From: Casuarina equisetifolia
Taxonomy: Eukaryota > Streptophyta > Magnoliopsida > Fagales > Casuarinaceae
Assembly: GCA_028551475.1 (NCBI GenBank)
Contig: CM052360.1
Coordinates: 1,538,501-1,602,500, forward strand
Direction: 5' to 3'
Length of the DNA: 64,000 bases
Shown here piece by piece: positions 24,811-35,025 of the stretch; the stretch's first letter is position 1, and each line of letters starts with the position of its first letter. Position numbers and translations under genes: made by a program. The notes beneath the pieces are model-generated. The model was given only the letters and a program-made list of their open reading frames with translations. It was not told the DNA's origin and made no database searches.

Positions 24811-26035
24811 TGATAACTCTATTTTTATAGAATTATTTTACCTACTTTAGGCAATAAATAACTTTAATAATTGTGAGAAAACATTTAAACTTATCTTGTT
24901 TATGTAGCACAAGGAGGCAAAGGGAAAAAGAATGAACATGGAGAACCTGATGCTTATTGTGTGGCAAAATCGTAATATCAAAATTAAGAAAGTCAAGATG
25001 GGTTTGGGCTTTGGATGATTGTTATTAGATTTTCTATTGTTGTTGGGTTTTCTAAATAAATAAAAAACCCAGTTATGTTAGAAATTCAAGTCCCAATTAA
25101 TTTAGGAGTTCAAAACCCAATTGTTTTAGGTATCTAAAACCTAATTCTACTAGGATAGGAGATAGGTCTAAACCTAAACCCTATTTAAGAAAAGAGAAGA
25201 GGCAAAAAAAGGAGGAGGAGATAATTGAGCACAACTGAAGAAAGAAGCCAAAATTCAAGGTTTTCTTAAGAGAAGACAAAAAAGGTGACAGACTTCTTGT
25301 TCTTGGATTCAAGATGCCTTCTTTATTTCTTATTACTATTCTTCCTCATTATTTCTTTATGTTTTAGTTTATTTTTGTTAGAGCTACGATGTAACCTAAT
25401 TATGATGGTATGAATCTTAAGATTATTATGTTTTGCAAGATATTTTGTTTATATGAAGTTACATATTACTGTGTTTAAGGCTTTTAAGTAATTAATTACC
25501 ACTTGAATGATCTAATTTGTATGTTTGAGACCGACAGGAGATGATATGCAGTTGTTTCTTGTAATATGTAACCATAAATTAAATATGGATAGACATATAT
25601 CATGTTATTTGTGTGGCTTTCAGTGTAAACTAGGAATGTTCATAGATTCTAATGCATTTGATTTGTTTCAATTCACATATAGAGATATAGTGAATTAATG
25701 AACTAAGTTTGCTATACCTAAACATAGGATAATAAATAAATTAGGAAGTTTCGCCATCACATAGATATTATCCCTCTTGCAAGCATAAATAATCAATATT
25801 AATACCTAGTAATTATGGTGAAATCATATGTTCTAACATATTTATTGTATTTATTTTTCTTAGATTTAGTTAGTTAATCTATCATCTATCAATTTGATTT
25901 GCTAAATAAATTCTAGAGTTGTTCACTGTTAGTAATTAATTGGTTTAGTAATTACCAATCTCTGTGGGACAATATCTTTCTTATCATTATATTACTTGTT
26001 TGACATATTCACTTGCATTTAGATTTCACTAAACA
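24811..26035. mobile_element. Solo LTR, 1.2 kb, with 5-bp target-site duplication
   Basis: The element begins TGATAACTC and ends CACTAAACA, the TG...CA termini of an LTR. It is flanked by TTCCA on both sides (24806-24810 and 26036-26040). The flanks are contiguous in the sister units (compare 27041-27055 and 33038-33050), which confirms an insertion. It contains a TATA-like CTATTTAAG near 25180 and no coding sequence. Its long LTR suggests Ty3/gypsy more than copia, but the family is not proven. It is a fossil left by recombination between the two LTRs of a full element. Confidence 0.85.
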
Positions 26036-26345
26036 TTCCATTAAGTCCAGCTACAAGTATATCATTTCTCCAACCCAAAACCCATCCAGAACATATCCAA
26101 AGTTTAAAAGGTAAATCTACAAACAAAACTTCTCCTGCAGGAACTCAATGCCCATTGAAAACTGGTTTTTTCGCTTTCCAACTGACTACAGGTTGTGAAG
26201 TGACCGCATATTCTATTCATATTTGGCCAAGTGGTTGCTCCACCATCGCCAAAAATGCTCTTATCGCGAGGAGCTTCGCAAAAATGAAGCCGTTTTTTTT
26301 CGCTTTCGCTTCCCTCATCAACGTTTTACCGCAATAACACACATA
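26036..26345 (+). other. Junction of NDUFA13 intron piece and P450 promoter piece
   Basis: 26036-26150 continues the NDUFA13 intron 2 copy. It stops at CTCAATGCCCATTG and is joined at about 26155 to P450 upstream sequence (AAACTGGTTTTTTCGCTTTCC, CTCCACCATCGCC), matching 20005-20185. No P450 coding sequence follows, so a whole gene copy has been lost here. Confidence 0.6.
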
Positions 26346-26564
26346 AAATTGAAACTGCTTTCTTTTTCAAAATCTTAAAGTATTAGATAAAAGAAATCAT
26401 TTTTTTCTAAGTATGATTTATCACTCCCTCACCTTAAACATAAAATAATACTTTTTATTGGCTCTGAGAGCAACAAAAAAACTTGCTTGAAAAATAACCA
26501 ACTCCTGAAGATTAAACGTTAACCACAAAATAAATAAATAAACTGCAGTCGGAATAGTGTCACC

Positions 26565-26873
26565 AGACATCAGGATGGAGTTCACCAATTGTTGGAGACA
26601 TCCATTTTCCAGAGTTGTATACACTTTCAGCAACTTTCCAACCAGGCACATCCTTCATCACTTTAGCCTCATACTCAAGATACTTCTTCCCCTCTGAGAC
26701 AAATCCGTAGGAGGCAAACAAATAGGATTAATATTCCTTAACTTCAGGAAGTTTAGAAAACAAGGAATAAGGTGGGGGAAGAAACAATCCGTCTAACTTT
26801 TGTCTTCTTCAACTTGAAGGACATGCAATATCGCCCTCTAGGCAGCATATTTTTCTTCCTTGAATGCCCTGCA
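26565..26873 (-). pseudogene. NDUFA13 exons 3 and 2, fragment c
   Basis: Minus-strand 26700-26565 gives [20 protein letters not shown], then [15 protein letters not shown], matching exon 3. 26873-26798 matches exon 2 (KEEKYAA then an altered segment). The NDUFA13 intron 2 copy continues to about 27315 and then joins F-box exon 4. Confidence 0.85.
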
Positions 26874-27315
26874 AAATGCAAATATTTTTAGCAATCGGTA
26901 CATCACTTTTCGATAATATTTTATTGGAAACATGACTCTCGCCACACTAAATTCAGCATTAATACTTCTATAACCATGCTTGGCGTAAGAATAGGAACAT
27001 AGTGGATGTCCAAACATATGACTAGAAAGTATAGAATGAAGGTTCCATTAAGTCCACCGACAAAAACATCATTTCTCCAACCCGAAACCCATTCAAAACA
27101 TATCCAAAGTTCAAATAGTAAATCTATAAACAAAACTCTTCCTGCAGGAACTCAATTTTTATTTGAGAGTTGAAAAACTAGATGTCATGGAGTTCCACAA
27201 TGGGCATTGCTAGCAGATATAAAATGCTAGACTTCCTTTCTCATCTGTTCTTATTGACCTTACATCAAATAAAATTCCAGGGCTTAACTACACCTTCTAA
27301 GCATGTACCTACCAT

Positions 27316-27610
27316 GAGTAGAAGTGGTAGTGGCCCTCAATCGCCGCTACTTCCATCCGGACGGGAGCCAAAGTGCAGATCCCGGTGACAAGTTATGGAG
27401 TGGTCAAAAGGTTATTATTTGACTGTCACTGGTATTGTTGAAGAAGATAAGATCAAGGAGCACTATGCAAGGATAAATCGGTGGCCGAGAATGTCCTTGT
27501 CTCGGAAGCATGACTGGGGCTGGGAATTGTTGGACCACCTTTATCCCTACTCAAGCATTCCTGATGCCGAAAAGGAAGGTGGCACTGGGCCGCGTTATGA
27601 ATTTACGTAA
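27316..27610 (+). pseudogene. F-box exon 4 fragment, copy D
   Basis: Matches the last F-box exon (12660-12955) from the GPP-RRYFHP segment to the stop (HYARINRWPRMSLSRKHDWG, YSSIPDAEKEGGTGPRYEF). A small loss near 27340 (CCTCAATCGCC for CCTCCTATGCGCC) and another near 27390-27400 break the frame. It begins directly after NDUFA13 intron 2 sequence. Exons 1-3 are missing. Confidence 0.9.
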
Positions 27611-28817
27611 ATATGTGTCTTTCGTTTCCTCAAAGGACTGCTAGATATTGACTAGGGTGTGTAGATGTTTCCTATAAGATGTTTCTTAGTATTGTATTAC
27701 ATGGTCCATGTTATGGAGGTATGAGTGTTTATGTCATTTGTATAGAACAGATAAACATATTACTGTTATAAATTAGTCTTCTGTTGTAACCAAAGCAGAC
27801 AACTCGAAGCTCCTTCGAGCTATAGTGTTGTCGGCTTGAGTTTTCACCTAAAGGGCTGGCTTTATTAAGAATAATCAGAGCCTTTATCAGTAATAAGATT
27901 TCTTTACTTTTATATAATGTGAGACAAATGTAACTTATCATCTTTATTGAGCTTAGTCTTCCACTAGGCTTGTGACATTTTTCTCCAACTAAATTTACGT
28001 TGCTCTCAGTGTGGCTTAACGTGGCTGCCCCCTGACAATGACTGCCCCTTGTAGGTAGAAAGAACTTCTTATTTCTAATCAATGGGAGACAAATACCATC
28101 AATCCCCCTCATTAGGTTGGGCCTCCCACTAAAACGTGACAATATGGTTCAAGACCCATGCAGTTGATACATCCATTTCTGCCACCTTAGGCGCCGACCG
28201 CTGGATTTGGTTTGGGTTGACGATAGCATCTTTCTTTATCATTTTCCTCATATAAATTGGAATAATTACACGATATCATGTTTATCTTGCCGACCCCGAC
28301 AGAAACGAAATATTTTCAACCTCTTGGAGGACTCTGATAAATACGCTAGTCTTGTCAATTTGCATATCCATCACGGTTAATACTGCAGCATCTAGATAGG
28401 GATTACAACTATGCTAGCTATATTACAAGCACCATTGATTGTAATGGAATATTTTAGTGCACTCCATCAGTATTGCTCCACCATCACCAATATTTCTCGT
28501 ATCCTCCTTGCATTACTGAAAACTGGTTTGTTTCGCTTTCACGAAGGCCTCACGTTCTCTAAGTGATTGCAGGTTGTGAAGGGTTTACATATTCTATCTA
28601 TATTTGACAAAAGGATAGCTCCACCGTCAGCGAAATTTCTCTCATCCGCAAGAAGGTTCCCGAAATTGAAATTGGTTTCTTTCACTTTCACTTTCGCCAT
28701 CAACTTTTTCTGCAGTAATTTACTATGATTACACTACATGCGTAGCTCTTCAAGGACGGGGGTAATGACAGGATTCCACTTGTAAACGACAACCATAAAC
28801 CCCAACCCCACCACCAA
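27611..28817. promoter_or_regulatory. F-box 3' flank copy and P450 copy 4 upstream region
   Basis: Repeats the layout of 12956-14860: F-box untranslated sequence, the AATCCCCCTCA-type tract near 28100, then P450 modules (about 28432 and 28615-28720). The proximal CTTCAAGGACGG element lies near 28747. The usual P450 start-codon context (CAGCAATGGAGTTC) is replaced by CCCATCTCACC, so the ATG is gone. Confidence 0.5.
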
Positions 28818-31800
28818 AATTCCCATCTCACCTCTTGGTCTACTGTTTTAGCCATGGCATCCCTAGTTGTTTTTCTCAAAACATCGACCCTTTCGTTTCC
28901 ATAAGCTTCTTGGTCCCCTTGCTCACCAATGCCTACATAGATTGTCACAAAAATATGAACCTCTCATGCACCTTAAGTTTGGATCCTGCGCAATTGCGGT
29001 TGTCTCATCACTTGAAATGGCAAAGCTTTTTCTCAGGACATATGATCACATCTTTGCATTTGACAATGTCCTATATTTGAACATAAACATCATCAAAAAT
29101 CAAATCAGATTTAGGAAAAGAGAAAATCTCACCTCAAAATATATCACTCTACTTCTTCAATTGTGTTCACCACATTCAATCCATCATTTATGGTCCCCAT
29201 CTTCCATGCTCATCGCATCATTTGTTAGGATCCAACCTAGTTTTGATACCACTTGTTGAAGAAATTCAACTAAGTACATCATCTACATAAAATTTAACAC
29301 ATAAATATAAGAACACACACACACCAAAATACAATAAATTTAAGAGGTTCAAAATATCATAATGTCCTATATCCTCTGTAGTTTATTTTCATTAAATTTT
29401 CTCATATATTCTCTCTTCTCAAACAAGTATCTTATGAATTCTCTCATCAACTAGAATCCATAAAAAGGCCCATTTTCAACAATTAGTCCCCCATGAAAAT
29501 TTTCTTAATTCGGCCACTAGGTTTCTTTATATTTTTCCTATTAATAGAGAAAAACTTTAAAAAAATTCTAGCCAAATATTAATAGGAAAACTTATTTCTA
29601 TAAAATGATAAGAATCCTAACCTAATATAACTAGGAAACTCATTACATCTAAAAGATATTTCATGGTTCCATAATTACGTAAAGACTCTTCATTATAATG
29701 ACAACCATATCTTTTAACTTAATTGTTCCACCAATCCTAATTCCCAACTCACCTCTTGGTCTATTGTTTTAGCCATGGCATCCCTAGTTGTTTTGTTGCT
29801 TTTCTCAAAACATTGACCCTTTCGTTTCCATAAGCTTCTTGGTCCCCTTCCTCACCAATTCCTGCATAGTTTGTCACAAAAATATGGACCTCTCATATGC
29901 ACTTTAAGTTTGGATCCTGCGCAATTGCGATTGTCTCATCACCTGAAATGGCAAAGCTTTTTCTCAGGACATATGATCACATCTTTGCATCTGACCACAA
30001 AACGTCGTAGGGAAGTACACGAGTTATAAAAATAACAACATCTTGTGGGCACCTCGGGAAACATATTTGCATCAAGTGCGTAAGATATGCCTCTCCGAGC
30101 TATTCACCTCAAGGCGACTTGAGTCCTACGAGAATATTCACGTAGAAGATAGGCGTGCTTTGTTTTCACATTTATATACTTTGGTTGGAAAGCCAATTAA
30201 GGTGAAAGAGCATCTCTTTCAATTTAATCTAAGCATTTTTAATCTAAGCGTGATTAGTAGGATTTTATTGGATGACAAATATTTCCGCGCAACTGAACCC
30301 GAAACTTCAATAGAAACTCTAAAAGAATTTCAAGAAATATCATAGGGGTGGTTCTTAGTTAGTGGGGCATTTTAACATTGGGGATTGGATACTATTGAAG
30401 GGATATGTTAAGCGAATGAAGACTTTAACGAAAAGATTTGATCGATTCCATGACCATGTTAAAGATTTACACAATGCAAAAAGAGAAGAGAGATTTTGTT
30501 CCAATAGATATGGTGGATTTTCTATTGTAGCTCTTTGATAATTCTAATATTGAAGTTAAGCCCACTGTTGACAATATCATGGGTCTCATTCAAGTATTCC
30601 TAGAGCCTTTGATTTTAAGATTATTACTTGGCTTACTTATATTCCAATGAAAACTTTAGTACCAAATTTTGTCATGTGTTAGAATTTCCAATAAAGACAC
30701 ATCAGTTTAACATAAATTGATAATGTTATTGATAGAAATCAAAAAGAATTAGTTATAACTAACTTAGAACCCTAAAGCATTAAATAGAGAAACTCATTTT
30801 TTTATAAATTACTTTTTAGATTTTTATATTTCTTATATGAAACTTAACATACTCATTCACTATAATGTTTTAGCCGATATTATCTTTTAGTGCCACTTTT
30901 TACATGGATTTTGAGATCACCTATATCTATAGATGTACTAAAGAAGAACTTAAGCTATGATACCACATTATAATTAGATATAAAATGACTTATACCTAAC
31001 TTAAAATTATAAGACATTAAGTAAAAGAATTCATCTCTTTATAAACTTCTTTTCAAATTTTTATTTGTTTATTCCATATGAGACTTTAAGAGTTATTTTT
31101 TTATGAAAGTAAAATGTTTATTTTCACTAGCATCAATGAAAATTAGAGTTATGCTATATCACTCTCTTTGTATAGTATAAGTTTTTTCTATGTTTAATAG
31201 ATAATATTATTCCTAAAATATCACAAAACAAACCTTGCAATCCTAGTGAAATGCTCATTCTCCTAGCAAAAACCTTATTGAGAATGGGACTAAAAGATAA
31301 GTAGCTTTAAAAAGAAAGCTAAGTAATCATTGTTTTTAAAAAGCCTTCTTATTTTTTTAATGAAGTATACAAATTATTGCCCTTATAAATGCAGGACCTC
31401 TTTGTATAAGGTATAGATACCATAGTGACTACAGTGGAATAGGCAATGTTTTAATTGTTAAAGTAACCGCATCTTATCAAAAAAGCCATTAAAGAGTTAG
31501 ATAGGGTTGTCAAGAAGGACAAATGGGTAGAAGAGAAAGACATCCCACAACATCCTTATATTGATGCAATTATAAAAGAAACAATAAGGAAACACCATGT
31601 AGTTGCAATGCCTACATTGCACTTATCTCTTGAAGATTGTAACATAGATGGTTATAATATTTGTAAAAAAGAACTACTACGTTGATAAACACATGGAGTA
31701 TGGGGAGAGACCCCTTGACATGGGATGCACCCAAAGAGTTCTGTCCAAAAAGGTTCTTAGAAAAGGCTATTGATGTGAATGGGCAACATTTCGAGTTGTT

Positions 31801-32020
31801 GCCGTTTGGGTTAGGGAGAAGGATGTGTGTTGGTTATAACCTTGCACTGAAGATGATTAGTGCTTCCTTGGCTAACTTGTTGCATAGGTTTGAATGGAGT
31901 TTGCTAGAAAATATGGAGCTAGAAGATTTGAGCATGAAGGAATTCGTTTGCTTGACTCTACATAGAAAGGCCCCTTTTATTGCAATACTAAAGCCCCAAC
32001 TCCCTCTTCATACGTATTAA
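28818..32020 (+). pseudogene. P450 copy 4, broken, 5' part duplicated
   Basis: A first 5' piece (28818-29064) ends at TYDHIFAF. A second version of the same 5' part starts near 29740 and continues through exon 1 to about 30600; exon 2 is about 31394-32020. Both 5' pieces lack the start codon and share a deletion that removes the proline hinge (CATAAGCTTCTTGGTCC joins FRFHK directly to LLGP), so the deletion came before the local duplication. The second copy has many further stops and frame losses. The I-helix region and VEWAMSELL are damaged (TAG in place of Trp). Haem loop FGLGRRMCVG and the C-terminus survive. Confidence 0.93.
29065..29698 (-). mobile_element. LTR-element fragment between the two P450 copy 4 5' pieces
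   Basis: On the minus strand, AAGTGGTATCAAAACTAGG (around 29253-29235) resembles a tRNA-Met primer-binding site, next to sequence ending TTCAACA that could be an LTR end. The stretch is absent from the other P450 copies. I could not define both termini or a target-site duplication. Old and incomplete; copia-like is only a guess. Confidence 0.4.
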
Positions 32021-32497
32021 TTGTCTTATTTAGTGTAAAACATCCATATTGTATCCGCTTTTGTTTTGTAATAAGTTACTTACCATGCCTATTGCTCTAA
32101 TTTGGAATGCTATGAGAGACAAGTAGTCTTTAAGGTTAAAATACAAGCATTATTGTACTTTATAAACCCAGAGACCAGCAAAGTTGTACACGCCGCTTTG
32201 CATCCCTCATCTTCTTTCATTTTCAACAAGCTTTGAAATTTATTCTTCTTTTCATCTTGTTATTTTCTTTGACAGATCATCTTGTCCCCCATAAATAATG
32301 CATATGTGGGAGATTCCTACTGCAAAAGATTTCCTTCTTATGTCTGAAATGTTAAATAAGAACTGTGGTTAGAGTTTGCAAAGAAAATAACGAAAAGTTT
32401 CAACTACATTTTTATTTTCTCTAGAACTGGCTCTGACTGAGCAACAGAAGAAACTTGCCTGAAAAAATAAGCAACTCCTGAAGATTAAACATTAACC

Positions 32498-32501
<4 letters not shown>

Positions 32502-32532
<31 letters not shown>
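32502..32532. repeat. TA microsatellite
   Basis: About 15 uninterrupted AT/TA dinucleotides in the 3' flank of NDUFA13 fragment d. The sister fragments have no such run here. Confidence 0.9.
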
Positions 32533-32536
<4 letters not shown>

Positions 32537-32554
32537 GCTGCAGTCGGAGTAGTG

Positions 32555-32868
32555 TCACCAGACATCAGGATGGAGTTCACCAATTGCTGGAGGCATCCAT
32601 TTTCCAGAGTTTTGTACACTTTCAGCAACTTTCCAACCAGGCACATCCTTCACCACGTTAGCCTCATACTCAAGATACTTCTTCCCCTCTGACAAATCGG
32701 TAGCAGGCAAACAAATAGGATTAATATTCCTTAACTTCAGGAAGTTTAGAAAATAAGGAATTGGTGGGGGAAGAAACAATCTGTCTACCTTTTGTCTTCT
32801 TCAGCTTGAAGGACATGCAATATCGCCCTCTAGGCATCATGTTTTTCTTCTTTGAATGCCCTGCAAAA
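32555..32868 (-). pseudogene. NDUFA13 exons 3 and 2, fragment d
   Basis: Minus-strand 32700-32555 reads [19 protein letters not shown], then [18 protein letters not shown] and a stop: exon 3 with an altered start. 32868-32795 matches exon 2. It is the most complete of the four passenger copies. Exon 1 is absent, so no working protein can be made. Confidence 0.88.
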
Positions 32869-33340
32869 TGCAAATATTTTTGGCATCCGGTACATTACTT
32901 TTCGATAATATTTTATTGGAAACATGATTCTCGCCACACTAAATTCAGCTTTAATACTTTTATAACCATGATAGGCAAAAGAATAGGAACATGATAGCGG
33001 ATGTCCAAACATATGACAAGAAAGTATAGAATGAATGTTCCATTAAGTCTACCTACAAAAACATCATTTCTCCAATCCGAAACCCATTCAAAACATATCC
33101 AAAGTTCAAATAGTAAATCTATAAACAAAACTCTTCCTGCAGGAACTCAATTTTTATTTGAGTTGAAAAACTAGATGTCATGGAGTTCCACAATGGGCAT
33201 TGCTAGCAAAGATAAAATGAAATAAGATTTAAGAATCTCTAAGGTTTAAATGCACTTTCTTTCTCATTTGTTCTTATGAGCTTACATCAAATGAAACTCC
33301 AGTGCCTAATTACACCTTCAAAGCATGTACGCGCCATGAG

Positions 33341-33620
33341 TAAAAGTGGTACTGGCCCTCCCATGCGCCGCTACTTCCATTCGGACGGGAGCCAAAGTGC
33401 AGATCCAGGTGACAAGGAATGGGGTGGTCATGAATGCTATTATTTGACTGTGACTAGTATTGTTGGTGAAGATAAAACAGGGAGCACTACGTAAGGATAA
33501 ATCGGTGGCCGAGAATGTCCGTGTATCAGAAGCATGATTTGATCTGGGAATTGCAAAACCACCTCTATTCCTACTCAAGCATTCTCGATGCCCGGCACTG
33601 GACCGCGTTATAAGTTTATG
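33341..33620 (+). pseudogene. F-box exon 4 fragment, copy E
   Basis: Reads KSGTGPPMRRYFHSDGSQSA and DKEWGGHECYYLTVTSIVGE before a frame loss near 33477. Then come matches to NRWPRMSVYQKHD and YSSILDA, a small deletion, and a stop near 33620. It begins directly after NDUFA13 intron 2 (GTACGCGCCATGAG), at the same junction as copy D. Confidence 0.9.
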
Positions 33621-35025
33621 TAAATGTGTATTTTTTTTCTTCTTAAAAGGCTGCTTGATATTGACTTGGGTGTGCATACGTTTTCGATAGGGATGTTTCT
33701 TAGTGTTGTATTACATGGTCCAAGTTATGCAGGTATGAATGTTGTGAGCCAAATAAACAGACTACTGGTATAAATTAGTCTTCTGCTGTGAGCCAATATG
33801 TAGCTTCAAATTGAGGCCTTTGTTAACAAGAGACAAAAAAAAAAAAAAAAAACTCCTCAAAGCTCCCTATATTGTCGCGAGCTTGGCTTTCAACCTAAAA
33901 ACTCCACTTTATTAGGAATAATCAAAGCCTTTATAGGTAATAAGATTTTCTATTTTTTATTTAGTGTGAGACAAATTTCACTTACCATCTTCATTGAGCT
34001 GAGTCTTAATTAGGCTTGTTGACATTTTTCTCTAACTAAATCTACATCGCTCTTAATGTTGCTTAACGTGACTGTTACCTAATAATAATTGTCCCCTTGC
34101 AATGACTGTTCCCTTTTAAGTACCGAGAACTTCTCACTTCTAATCAATGAAAGACAAACACCATCAATCCCCCTCATTAGTTTGGGCCTCCCACTAGGCC
34201 GTGAAAATACGGTTCAAGAGCCCTCCAGTTGACACACCCATTTCTTCCACTTTAGGCCCTCAACAGCTGGTTTTGGCTTGGATGATGATAGCATCTACGA
34301 TATGACATGTATCCCACTGACCACAACACAAAAAACGATATAGTTTCAACCTCTTGGAGGACAGTGACGAGTATATCAATCATGTCCATTTGCATAGCCA
34401 CTACGGCCACTGCAGCATCTATATAGGGATTACACCTACGCTAGCTATATTATAGGCACCATTGATTGTAATGGTGGAATATTTGATTACTCTGCATGTT
34501 TAGCACATGTTCTTCAAGGACGGATAATGAAAGGACTCCTCCAGTAATGCTCTACCACGACCAAAATTTCTCTTATCCTCACAATATTGAGAATTGACTT
34601 GTTTCGCTTTCACTGTCGTGCAGAATAACTACGAAGACCTCACGTTTTCAAAGTGATTACACGTTGTGAAGCCTCCACGTATTCTATTTATACTTTACCA
34701 AGGGATCGCTCACCAACACAAAAATTGCTCTTATCCGCGAGTAGGTTCGCAAAACTGAAACTTGTTTCCTTCACTTTTGCTTTCACCATCAACTTTTTCT
34801 GCAGTCCGCATTATAGTTCATTTACTTCAAGGACGAGTAATTACAGGATTCCAGGAGTAAACTAGAACATTATAAACCCAACCCCCTCCCCACAAAAACA
34901 ACCACCACCACCAAAATCCCCAGCAATGGAGTTCACCTCTCTGTGTGTTGTTTTAGCCATAGCATCCCTAGCAGTTCTCTTCTTCTCCTCAAAACATCGA
35001 CCTTTTCGTTTTCAAAAGCTGAAAC

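Larger units (their letters stand above)
32021..34925. other. Passenger unit between P450 copies 4 and 5
   Basis: In order: P450 3' flank, NDUFA13 downstream region with a TA microsatellite, NDUFA13 exons 3 and 2 (fragment d), NDUFA13 intron 2, F-box exon 4 (copy E), F-box 3' flank (to about 34.3 kb), and P450 promoter modules at about 34457-34541 and 34710-34810. This is the best-preserved example of the duplicated unit. Confidence 0.75.
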
